Below, in pieces: positions 1-5,269 of a stretch of 6,579 bases of DNA. Where the stretch lies: NCBI GenBank assembly GCA_905235425.1, contig CAJOKY010000128.1, forward strand, positions 1 through 6,579. Direction: 5' to 3'. The notes below the pieces were generated by a model, which was not told where the DNA came from, ran no database searches, and saw only the letters and a program-made list of their open reading frames with translations. The DNA comes from an uncultured Selenomonadaceae bacterium. Its GTDB lineage: Bacteria > Bacillota > Negativicutes > Selenomonadales > Selenomonadaceae. Position 1 is the stretch's first letter; every line of letters begins with the position of its first letter. The position numbers and the translations under genes are program-made.

Positions 1-1021
1 CTTTCAAGCCTTCGACAAGCGCGGAAGTTTTTTTAGTTAAATCTTCCGTAAAATTCGGCGTATCGATTAAAATTTTAAGCGTCTCAATACCCGCCGTCAT
101 TGCAAGGGGGTTGCCGCTTAAAGTTCCCGCCTGATAAATTCTGCCGTCCGGCGAAACATTTCGCATAATGTCAGCCCTGCCGCCGTACGCCGCGCATGGT
201 AAACCGCCGCCGATAATTTTTCCCAAGCACGTTAAATCCGGTGTAATTTTATATTTCTCCTGCGCACCTCCCAATGCCACGCGAAAACCGCACATAACCT
301 CATCAAAAATTAAAAGCGCACCGAATTTTTTTGTAACCTCGCACAGTGTCGGCAAAAAGTTTTCTTTCGGCAGTACAAGACCCATATTTCCGGCAACCGG
401 TTCAACGATAACCGACGCAATTTTTTCACCGCATTCATCAAAAATTTTTTTCACCGCGTCAACGTCATTGTACGGCAGAGCTATTGTATCCTGCGCGGTA
501 TTCGCCGTAACGCCTGGACTTGACGGTACACCGAAAGTTGCCGCACCGCTACCTGCATTTACCAAAAGACTGTCGCTGTGTCCATGATAACAGCCGATAA
601 ATTTTACAATCTTGTCACGATTTGTAAAGCCGCGTGCAACTCTAATCGCGCTCATGGTAGCTTCAGTGCCGGAATTTACCATGCGCATAACTTCCATACT
701 GGGAAAAATTTTCTGTACCAATTCGGCAAGGCGCGTTTCAAGCTCGGTAGGTGCGCCGTAACTCGTACCGCGTTCAACGGCTTTTTTCAGCGCATTCACA
801 ACTTGCGGGTGGGCGTGCCCTAAAATCATAGGACCCCATGAGCCGACGTAGTCAATATAATCGTTGCCGTCAATGTCGTAAATGTGACTGCCTTTAGCGT
901 GAGAAATGAAAGGCGGGTTGCAGTCAACGCTGCTGTATGAGCGGACGGGACTGTTGACGCCGCCGGGCATAAATTTTTTTGCATGATTAAATGCTGTCAA
1001 AGATTTTTCTAATTTATTCAT
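1..1021 (-). CDS. hemL: Glutamate-1-semialdehyde 2,1-aminomutase (HemL), C-terminus cut by window edge
   Basis: HemL is a cytoplasmic PLP enzyme that converts glutamate-1-semialdehyde to 5-aminolevulinate, the last step of the C5 route into haem, sirohaem and corrinoids. I translated the strand by hand from the ATG at 1021-1019 and found 340 codons open to the left edge; the family is usually about 430 residues, so roughly the last 90 are outside. Visible family motifs: FMPGGVNSPVRSY near residue 17, YVGSWGPMILGHAHP near 62, MVNSGTEATMSAIRVARG near 115, GCYHGHSDSLLV near 145, IFDEVMCGFRVA near 240, and LGKIIGGGLP with the PLP-binding lysine at K268. The start is fixed by a good site (CTAAAGGAGC) at 1026-1035, four bases before ATG. 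No frameshift is seen. Identification is firm. A heptad-repeat element touches its ribosome site, and the upstream neighbour on the same strand ends at 1085. Confidence 0.97.
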   Translation of the reverse strand, partial: MNKLEKSLTAFNHAKKFMPGGVNSPVRSYSSVDCNPPFISHAKGSHIYDIDGNDYIDYVGSWGPMILGHAHPQVVNALKKAVERGTSYGAPTELETRLAELVQKIFPSMEVMRMVNSGTEATMSAIRVARGFTNRDKIVKFIGCYHGHSDSLLVNAGSGAATFGVPSSPGVTANTAQDTIALPYNDVDAVKKIFDECGEKIASVIVEPVAGNMGLVLPKENFLPTLCEVTKKFGALLIFDEVMCGFRVALGGAQEKYKITPDLTCLGKIIGGGLPCAAYGGRADIMRNVSPDGRIYQAGTLSGNPLAMTAGIETLKILIDTPNFTEDLTKKTSALVEGLK

Positions 1022-1031
1022 TTTTGCTCCT

Positions 1032-1080
1032 TTAGTAAGTAGTGAGTAGTCAGTAGTGAGTAATTACCGGTTACCGGCTA
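1032..1080 (+). repeat. Heptad-repeat intergenic element A
   Basis: This element fills almost the whole 63-bp gap between the transglutaminase-like gene and hemL. Read on the plus strand it splits into seven-base units: AGTAGTG, AGTAGTC, AGTAGTG, AGTAATT, then ACCGGTT and ACCGGCT followed by A. The same two-part design, an AGTAGTN block followed by a CCGGCTA/GCTANNN block, recurs at 3217-3285 (inverted) and 3664-3755, with a short relative at 4100-4122. No open frame or clear terminator is present. The element reaches the hemL ribosome site, so the leader of hemL probably contains it if transcription reads through from upstream. Confidence 0.8.
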
Positions 1081-1084
1081 AACA

Positions 1085-1690
1085 TTAATACAACGGCGTA
1101 AAATAGTCTGTCTCAATGCGTTGCGGAATATAATTTTCAGAAACCTCATCATAAGTCTTGCAGAATCTGTAATAATAAATGTCGCCGCCGCCTGCGATAT
1201 TGTCTTCAACCTGCGGATCAAAAACATATTCCACGCCGTCAACTTTTATCACGCACCAAATATGCCCCGTGTAGCCGCCGTCAGCGCGCGAAGTTTGACC
1301 GTATACAGTATAGCAGTTTAAACCTATAGCCCGTGTCATTGCGGCAAACGCGCAGGAGTAATCGTCGCAAGCACCTACACAATTTTCTAAAATTCCGGCG
1401 GCGCGTCCCGGTCCATACGCTTCATCAACATATTGCAGACGGTTTACATTGTCGCCGTAATGACAATGCACTATCAGCCAATCGTAACACGCCTGCACCT
1501 TCGCATAAGTCGACATGTCCGGCGTTATCATTCGATCCAACGTGTACAAAACCATTCTGTCGCATGGTTCAAACCCCGTAAGCGTCGGCGTCAACTGCGC
1601 GGAATTTAAAACACTCTCCGCATCCGCCGCCAGTACGTGATTTACAAAAAGACACATTGACAATACCAGCGTCATTAAAAATTTTTTCAT
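1085..1690 (-). CDS. Exported transglutaminase-like (cysteine protease fold) protein
   Basis: A 201-residue protein with a type I signal peptide: two lysines, a hydrophobic stretch (residues 4-20) and a VLA-A cleavage site after about A21; there is no good lipobox. The rest matches the bacterial transglutaminase-like core. I assign the triad Cys108 (in ENCVGACDDYS), His143 (GHIWCVIKVDG) and Asp158 (YVFDPQ), the family's order and approximate spacing. Such domains act as peptidases, transglutaminases or peptidoglycan-associated enzymes; substrate cannot be told from sequence. The mature part carries nine cysteines including the catalytic one, high for a secreted protein and possibly forming disulfides. 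The ATG is supported by GAGGTAAC ending a few bases upstream (about 1694-1702). It is divergent from the SorC-type regulator and upstream of hemL on the same strand. Fold confident, function open. Confidence 0.85.
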   Translation of the reverse strand: MKKFLMTLVLSMCLFVNHVLAADAESVLNSAQLTPTLTGFEPCDRMVLYTLDRMITPDMSTYAKVQACYDWLIVHCHYGDNVNRLQYVDEAYGPGRAAGILENCVGACDDYSCAFAAMTRAIGLNCYTVYGQTSRADGGYTGHIWCVIKVDGVEYVFDPQVEDNIAGGGDIYYYRFCKTYDEVSENYIPQRIETDYFTPLY

Positions 1691-1748
1691 GGTGTTACCT
1701 CACAATTTATTTGAAAAACTTTTTTATGAAATAATAACACGCAAAAAA

Positions 1749-1777
1749 GCTATATTCAAGCCAAAAATTTTAGGCAA
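1749..1777 (-). promoter_or_regulatory. Candidate sigma-70-type promoter for the transglutaminase-like gene
   Basis: On the minus strand a -35 TTGCCT (1777-1772) and a -10 TATAGC (1754-1749) are separated by exactly 17 bases, giving a leader of about 50 bases before the ATG at 1690. Directly upstream is a competing extended -10 (TGTTATACT, 1786-1778), whose predicted start near 1772 would place the 1806-1821 palindrome about 42 bases upstream, a usual activator position. Which is used cannot be decided from sequence. Confidence 0.45.
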
Positions 1778-1805
1778 AGTATAACACAGTCAATAACGCC
1801 GAAAA

Positions 1806-1821
1806 TATCACAAATGTGATA
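1806..1821. promoter_or_regulatory. Perfect 7-bp-arm palindrome, candidate operator
   Basis: TATCACA and TGTGATA are separated by AA, a 16-base near-perfect dyad in the divergent spacer. The arm order is the reverse of a CRP site (which reads TGTGA...TCACA), so I do not call it CRP. A partial direct repeat CACAAATG occurs at 1809-1816 and again at 1827-1834. It may bind the adjacent SorC-type regulator or another dimeric factor. Confidence 0.4.
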
Positions 1822-1857
1822 ACAAACACAAATGCACAAAGGTTATAGTAATTAGCC

Positions 1858-1872
1858 ATTCGTGACACGAAT
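1858..1872. promoter_or_regulatory. Second perfect palindrome, candidate operator
   Basis: ATTCGTG-A-CACGAAT is a 15-base dyad with perfect seven-base arms, lying mid-way between the divergent genes and about 95 bases upstream of the predicted start of the regulator transcript. AATTAG occurs on both sides (1850-1855 and 1870-1875). A lone copy of the ATTCGTG arm is also found at 3016-3022, downstream of the regulator gene. Function is inferred from symmetry and position only. Confidence 0.4.
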
Positions 1873-1884
1873 TAGGAAATATCG

Positions 1885-1908
1885 GCAAAATACAGCCATA
1901 AATTTTGC
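1885..1908. promoter_or_regulatory. Third inverted repeat, candidate regulator site
   Basis: GCAAAAT (1885-1891) and ATTTTGC (1902-1908) form seven-base arms around a ten-base spacer, so arm centres are about 17 bases apart, roughly 1.6 helical turns. The centre is some 64 bases upstream of the predicted start of the SorC-type regulator transcript. It is AT-rich and could be chance; the grouping of three dyads in one spacer is the main reason to list it. Confidence 0.3.
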
Positions 1909-1925
1909 AATTGGGCTTGAAAAGC

Positions 1926-1954
1926 TTGCTAACAGAAAAAAAATCTTTTAATAT
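1926..1954 (+). promoter_or_regulatory. Candidate promoter of the SorC-type regulator gene
   Basis: TTGCTA (1926-1931) and TAATAT (1949-1954) are 17 bases apart, each matching four of six consensus positions, with an A-tract between. The -35 lies in GCTTGCTAAC (1924-1933), which matches nine of ten bases at the IIB promoter (3294-3303), the main argument that this is a real and shared element. The leader would be about 55 bases. Confidence 0.45.
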
Positions 1955-2015
1955 GCTTTTAACATGATAAAAGAAATTTTCCAAAAGAAAGTTTCACGAA
2001 GGAGGGTAAAGCAAA

Positions 2016-2954
2016 ATGCTTCCGGTCGAAAAACGAATGCTGATAAAAGTTGCGAATATGTATTATTACGATCATATGAAACAGGTTGACATCGCCAAGC
2101 GTCTCGGCGTGGAACGTACAACTATCAGCAAGTATTTAAAGAAGGCATTTGATCACGGCATTGTGAAAATCGTCGTGGAAAATGGCAATTACGAAGAATT
2201 AGAAGTGGCAATGGAAAGACGCTTCGGCTTAAAAGAAGTCTACATAGTGCCGCGCAGTTATGACTTATTGGCAGTAAAGCAAAATATGGCGCGTGCGGGA
2301 TTAAATCTTCTTCGGCGTATCGTAGCACCGAATCAAGTAATAGGTTTGTCTTGGGGTACTACAATTCGCGAATTGGTAAATCTTTCGGCTCAAGAAAGAT
2401 TGCCGAAGTCAAAATTCAATTTAGTCCCTTTAGTTGGCGGACCGGAAAATATCAACAGCGAATATCACGTCAATACGCTTTGCTACCAATTTTCAAGAGC
2501 CTTTGATGCACAATGCCAGTATCTTTATGCACCGGCAATTACGCGTACCGCTGAAATTCGTCAAGCTATTATGCAAGATGCTAATTACGAAAAAATTTCT
2601 GCCTTTTGGGAAAAATTGAATATCGGCATTGTCGGCATAGGTGCGCAGGTTAAATCTTCCAATCTCATATGGGTAGGCGATTTCGGACGTGAGGCGATAG
2701 AAAGTCTTTACAAGACAGGCGCAGTTGGAGAGATTTGCTCGATATTTTTTGACAAAAACGGAAAAGAAGTAAAAACGGACTTTAGCGAAAGAACCATTGC
2801 CGTTGATTTGGATAAACTTCGCAATTTAGATTACAGCATAGGAATAGCGGCGTCGCGAGAAAAAGTTACTGCAATAAGCGGAGCACTGCACGGACACATT
2901 ATCAACGTGTTAATTACAGACGAACTTACCGCTAAACTTCTTCTTAATGAATAA
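2016..2954 (+). CDS. SorC/DeoR-family sugar-responsive transcriptional regulator
   Basis: A 312-residue regulator of full family length. Residues 21-43 (MKQVDIAKRLGVERTTISKY) are the helix-turn-helix; the rest is the SorC-type effector domain related to sugar-phosphate isomerases: GLSWGTT (110-116), PLVGG (138-142), GIVGIGA (204-210), GAVGEI (235-240), FFDKNG (244-249) and the C-terminal block AISGALHGHIINVLITDE (286-303). Family members bind phosphorylated sugars and repress or activate sugar operons, often including their own. AAGGAGGG at 1999-2006, nine bases before ATG, fixes the start. It probably controls the PTS genes downstream: both promoters share GCTTGCYAAC, and three dyads lie upstream of it as possible autoregulatory sites. 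The effector cannot be named; a GlcNAc-, chitobiose- or cellobiose-derived phosphate is a guess from context. Family call is firm. Confidence 0.93.
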   Translation: MLPVEKRMLIKVANMYYYDHMKQVDIAKRLGVERTTISKYLKKAFDHGIVKIVVENGNYEELEVAMERRFGLKEVYIVPRSYDLLAVKQNMARAGLNLLRRIVAPNQVIGLSWGTTIRELVNLSAQERLPKSKFNLVPLVGGPENINSEYHVNTLCYQFSRAFDAQCQYLYAPAITRTAEIRQAIMQDANYEKISAFWEKLNIGIVGIGAQVKSSNLIWVGDFGREAIESLYKTGAVGEICSIFFDKNGKEVKTDFSERTIAVDLDKLRNLDYSIGIAASREKVTAISGALHGHIINVLITDELTAKLLLNE

Positions 2955-2965
2955 CTTTTTTCACC

Positions 2966-3007
2966 AAAAAGCGCCGATAAGAAAAATGCCCTTTTTTATT
3001 GCGGCGC
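2966..3007 (-). terminator. Intrinsic terminator-like hairpin reading leftward
   Basis: GCGCCG (2971-2976) and CGGCGC (3002-3007) make a six-pair GC stem extended by imperfect A-rich/T-rich arms with a short loop near 2987-2991. On the minus strand the stem is followed at once by five T (2970-2966); on the plus strand no T run follows. This suits transcription arriving from the right, for example from the 35-residue minus frame. It starts 17 bases after the stop of the convergent regulator gene. Confidence 0.6.
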
Positions 3008-3184
3008 CTCTACGGATTCGTGTAGCAGTTTAAAAATTTCATCATTGTTTTTCATAATCAACTTTTCGATACTGCACAACGGCAATAAGCTTAAAGATAC
3101 CATTAAGCTCGGCGATATTTACAAGATCGGCAGTGAAGTTCAAAAAAATTTAATAAATCTCTGTCACTTCACGATTACATTTCA

Positions 3185-3216
3185 CGGCGTTTCCTCTTGA
3201 GACGCTGTTTTTTTTT
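3185..3216 (+). terminator. Strong rho-independent terminator
   Basis: CGGCGTTTC (3185-3193) pairs with GAGACGCTG (3199-3207) over nine positions including two G-U pairs, with a CTCTT loop, and is followed by nine T (3208-3216). It is the likely end of the SorC-type regulator transcript, leaving about 230 bases of untranslated 3' RNA, and insulates the regulator from the IIB promoter downstream. Confidence 0.85.
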
Positions 3217-3285
3217 AGCTTGTAGCTCGTAGCCGATAGCCGGTAAACACTACTCACTACTAACTACTCACTACTTACTAATCCC
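3217..3285 (-). repeat. Heptad-repeat intergenic element B (inverted copy)
   Basis: Read on the minus strand this begins GGGATTAGTA, continues AGTAGTG, AGTAGTT, AGTAGTG, AGTAGTG, passes through TTTACCG, and ends with GCTATCG, GCTACGA, GCTACAA and GCTA. It is thus the same two-block structure as elements A and C but in opposite orientation. It starts directly after the T tract of the terminator and stops about ten bases before the IIB -35 box. Confidence 0.8.
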
Positions 3286-3295
3286 TAAAAAATGC

Positions 3296-3324
3296 TTGCC
3301 AACTTTTCAAAATAGTATTAAAAT
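3296..3324 (+). promoter_or_regulatory. Near-consensus promoter for the PTS IIB-IIA genes
   Basis: TTGCCA (3296-3301) and TAAAAT (3319-3324) each match five of six consensus bases and are 17 bases apart; transcription would begin near 3331, leaving about 30 bases before the chosen GTG. The surrounding GCTTGCCAAC (3294-3303) resembles the regulator's own promoter at 1924-1933. I see no clear operator dyad between here and the gene. Confidence 0.7.
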
Positions 3325-3346
3325 TCTGTACTGTAAATAAATTTTT

Positions 3347-3352
3347 AAGGAG
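3347..3352 (+). promoter_or_regulatory. Ribosome site that decides the IIB start
   Basis: AAGGAG ends eight bases before the GTG at 3361. The in-frame GTG at 3352 overlaps this site and cannot be served by it, so the shorter reading frame is chosen. Confidence 0.85.
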
Positions 3353-3360
3353 TGATTTGG

Positions 3361-3663
3361 GTGAAGAAAATAGTTTTATTGTGCGCGAGCGGAATGTCTA
3401 CCGGCATGCTCGTTAAGAGAATGCAGGACGCGGCTAACGCAGAAGGCTTGGAATGCAAGATTGAGGCGTACCCGCAGGTAGAGGCTAAAGAAAAAGCAGC
3501 AGACGCAGATGCAATTTTACTCGGACCGCAGATCCGTTTTTCAAAAGATAAAGTTGAAAAAGATTGCCCCGGCGTGCCGATTGAAGCTATTGACATGAAA
3601 ATTTACAGCCGTATGGACGCGAAAGGCGCTCTTGCCGTTGCAAAAAATTTAATGGGAATGTAG
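3361..3663 (+). CDS. PTS lactose/cellobiose (chitobiose)-family IIB component
   Basis: A 100-residue cytoplasmic phosphocarrier, the normal full length for this family. The IIB protein takes phosphate from IIA on a cysteine and passes it to the sugar held by the IIC permease. The protein opens MKKIVLLCASGMSTGML, placing the phosphorylated cysteine at position 8 in the family's P-loop-like motif; DAILLGPQIRF (50-60) and the IDMKIYSRMD segment (78-86) also fit. I use the GTG at 3361 because AAGGAG lies eight bases upstream and the family begins with MKKI; the GTG nine bases earlier overlaps that site. It has its own strong promoter, is followed by heptad element C directly after its stop, then by IIA. 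Substrate class (chitobiose, cellobiose, lactose) is not resolved, and no IIC is adjacent. Confidence 0.93.
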   Translation: MKKIVLLCASGMSTGMLVKRMQDAANAEGLECKIEAYPQVEAKEKAADADAILLGPQIRFSKDKVEKDCPGVPIEAIDMKIYSRMDAKGALAVAKNLMGM

Positions 3664-3755
3664 GTTAGTGAGTAGTGAGATAGTAAGTAGTGAGATAGTA
3701 AGTAGTTAGTAGTAGTTACGAGCTAACGGCTAAATTCTACAAGCTACAAGCTAAT
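3664..3755 (+). repeat. Heptad-repeat intergenic element C
   Basis: This is the longest copy, beginning at the base after the IIB stop and ending just before the IIA ribosome site. It contains two identical tandem 15-base units (AGTAGTGAGATAGTA at 3671-3685 and 3686-3700), further AGTAGTN units, a TTACGA joint, then GCTAACG, GCTAAAT, TCTACAA, GCTACAA and GCTAA. It lies inside the presumed IIB-IIA transcript, at the position where a IIC gene is commonly found in related operons. It is in opposite orientation to element B, so the two bracket the IIB gene with its promoter. Confidence 0.8.
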
Positions 3756-3770
3756 TGAAAGGAAAATTTT

Positions 3771-4082
3771 ATGGAAGGGCTTGAACTTGCGGCTTTTCAA
3801 ATAATTTCAGCCGTCGGTATTGCGCGCAGTTGCTACATTGAGGCGATACAAAAAGCTAAAGAAGGTGACTTTGACGGCGCAAAAAAACTTATCGGCGAAG
3901 GCGACGAAATGTTTATCGAAGGACATCACGCGCACTCCGAACTTTTGAAAAAGGAAGCCGAAGGACAGACTAACGTCATCCAATTAATTATAATTCACGC
4001 CGAAGATCAGCTTATGAGCGCCGAAGGTTTTAAAACCATTGCGCTTGAATTTATCGACCTTTATAAACGCTTGAAAAATTAG
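3771..4082 (+). CDS. PTS lactose/cellobiose (chitobiose)-family IIA component
   Basis: A 103-residue, all-helical cytoplasmic phosphocarrier of the LacF/ChbA type, full family length. It accepts phosphate from HPr on a histidine and hands it to IIB. The active site is seen in IIIHAEDQLMSAEG, with His76 as the phosphorylated residue and Asp79 at the spacing of the metal-binding aspartate of the trimeric family. The segment AVGIARSCYIEAIQKAKEGDF (14-34) and GHHAH (51-55) are also typical. AAAGGA at 3758-3763 precedes the ATG by seven bases. It follows IIB by 107 bases, nearly all repeat element C, and converges on nagA with only 25 bases between stops. Probably co-transcribed with IIB; sugar specificity is unresolved. 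Confidence 0.93.
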   Translation: MEGLELAAFQIISAVGIARSCYIEAIQKAKEGDFDGAKKLIGEGDEMFIEGHHAHSELLKKEAEGQTNVIQLIIIHAEDQLMSAEGFKTIALEFIDLYKRLKN

Positions 4083-4099
4083 TGATTGGATTTTTAACA

Positions 4100-4122
4100 G
4101 CTACCGGCTAATAGCTAATCCC
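4100..4122 (+). repeat. Short heptad-repeat element D overlapping the nagA end
   Basis: GCTACCG, GCTAATA and GCTAATC are three consecutive GCTANNN heptads followed by CC, matching the second block of elements A-C with no AGTAGTN block. It occupies most of the convergent spacer between the IIA and nagA stops, and its second heptad carries the nagA stop codon (TAG on the minus strand, 4110-4108). The last nagA residues (GISY) are encoded by repeat sequence. A weak AGCTA/TAGCT stem is possible, but no T run follows on either strand. Confidence 0.6.
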
Positions 4123-5259
4123 GTTAATAATCGTACTCTTTACGTTAAAATTTTTGTCGAATATCACGAAGTCAGCAAATTTCCCTGCCTCGATTGAGCC
4201 TATTTTGTCATAAAGGTTCAATTCCTGCGCGGGGTTTTTTGTTACCGTCATGACAACTTCCGGAATGCTTAGCGCGGCATTTTCGGCGAAATTTTTTACC
4301 ACGTTATTCATAGTGGCAACACTGCCGACAATCGTACCGTCAGCAAGCGTCGCAAGGTTGCCTTTCACAAAAACTTTTTGCCCGCCCAATTCACTTTCGC
4401 CGTCACCGATACCGCAAGCACGCAGTGAATCAGTTATCAAAATAATTTCGTCAAGCGGCTTAGCCTTCGCAAGAATTTTCTGCGCGGCAGGGTGAACGTG
4501 AACATTATCGGCAATAAGTTCAACAATTGCATTTGAAGTAAGCGCCGCACCGACAATACCGGGTTTTCTGTGATGTAAGCCGCTCTGCGCATTGAAAAGG
4601 TGCGTAATATGCCGAGCGCCGCGATTAATCGCAGTTAGCGCCTGTTCATATGTCGCCGCACTGTGACCGATTGATACAATAATTTTTTCAGCAATGCAAC
4701 GTTTAATAAATTCGGCGTTCGTAAGTTCCGGCGCTATCGTCGCAATTTTTATCACGTCTGCAAATTCGGCGAAAATATCAAAATCTGCGCGGAGAATATG
4801 ACGGCTATCCTGCGCACCTTTGAATTTTTCATTTATAAATGGACCTTCTAAATTTGCGCCGAGAATTTTTGCACCGATTAAATTTTGACTGCCTTGAAAA
4901 GTTTTAGTGCGAATATTTTTCAGTGCGTGCTTGATTCTGTCAACAGACATTGTCATTGTTGTAGGCAGAAAGCTTGTAACACCGCATGAAGGCAGAAATT
5001 TACTCATACCGTCAAGCGCCGAAATATCCTCGTCCATAGCGTCAACGCCATTGCAGCCGTGAATGTGAATGTTGATAAAGCCCGGCGCTACAAAATTATT
5101 TTCGGCGTCGATAATTTCATCAGCCGCATTTAAAATTTCGGTATGGTCGGGATTTTTTACAGAAATAATTTTTTCGTCGAAGGCGACAATTTTATTATCT
5201 GTAAAAAAAATGCCCTTTGAATCGGGCAAGATAATTTTTCCGTTTGTGATAGCTTTCAT
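4108..5259 (-). CDS. nagA: N-acetylglucosamine-6-phosphate deacetylase
   Basis: NagA removes the acetyl group from GlcNAc-6-phosphate, yielding glucosamine-6-phosphate for glycolysis or wall synthesis. From the ATG at 5259 the protein is 383 residues, the usual size. Visible amidohydrolase features: PGFINIHIHGCNG with metal-site His65/His67 (the Bacillus-type HxH, which the E. coli enzyme lacks), NLEGPFIN with Glu138, IGHSAATYEQA with His199, THLFNAQSGLHHRKPG with His220, NVHVHP near His254, and catalytic Asp277 in ILITDSLRACG. GTIVGSVATM (308-317) and the C-terminal SIEAGKFADFVIFD are also typical. The frame stays open 105 codons further upstream, but that part is only the neighbour's 18-bp repeats in another frame. 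GAGG at 5270-5267, seven bases before ATG, overlaps the upstream gene's stop, implying coupled translation. No nagB is present here. Confidence 0.96.
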   Translation of the reverse strand: MKAITNGKIILPDSKGIFFTDNKIVAFDEKIISVKNPDHTEILNAADEIIDAENNFVAPGFINIHIHGCNGVDAMDEDISALDGMSKFLPSCGVTSFLPTTMTMSVDRIKHALKNIRTKTFQGSQNLIGAKILGANLEGPFINEKFKGAQDSRHILRADFDIFAEFADVIKIATIAPELTNAEFIKRCIAEKIIVSIGHSAATYEQALTAINRGARHITHLFNAQSGLHHRKPGIVGAALTSNAIVELIADNVHVHPAAQKILAKAKPLDEIILITDSLRACGIGDGESELGGQKVFVKGNLATLADGTIVGSVATMNNVVKNFAENAALSIPEVVMTVTKNPAQELNLYDKIGSIEAGKFADFVIFDKNFNVKSTIINGISY

Positions 5260-5269
5260 AAAAATACCT

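Larger units (their letters stand above)
2955..3216. other. Gene-poor spacer with two small overlapping opposite ORFs
   Basis: No convincing gene lies between the regulator and the heptad element at 3217. Two short frames are visible. On the minus strand 3103-2996 encodes 35 residues (MVSLSLLPLCSIEKLIMKNN... ending HESVEAPQ), its stop lying inside the hairpin at 2971-3007. On the plus strand an open frame without ATG (from a TTG at 3045) runs to the TGA at 3198-3200, inside the hairpin at 3185-3207, and includes LKDTIKLGDIYKIGSEVQKN. Neither has a good ribosome site and I recognise neither. They may be chance frames, remnants of a lost gene, or parts of untranslated RNA. Confidence 0.5.

Noticed and set aside
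168..823. Two plus-strand ORFs opposite hemL
   Set aside because: They lie antisense to a fully recognisable HemL frame and have no family-like content or ribosome sites.
1121..1581. Two plus-strand ORFs opposite the transglutaminase-like gene
   Set aside because: They are shadow frames of a gene with a signal peptide and an ordered catalytic triad.
1806..1821. CRP/FNR-type site
   Set aside because: The half-sites are in the opposite order (TCACA-AA-TGTGA) to a CRP site and do not match the FNR dyad; kept only as a generic operator candidate.
3352..3360. Upstream GTG start for the IIB gene
   Set aside because: It overlaps the AAGGAG ribosome site; the GTG at 3361 is correctly spaced and gives the family's MKKI start.
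3217..3755. CRISPR array
   Set aside because: The units are seven-base degenerate tandem repeats with no spacers of 30-40 bases and no cas genes.
4083..4107. Terminator between the convergent IIA and nagA genes
   Set aside because: Only a weak five-pair AGCTA/TAGCT stem is visible and no T run follows on either strand.
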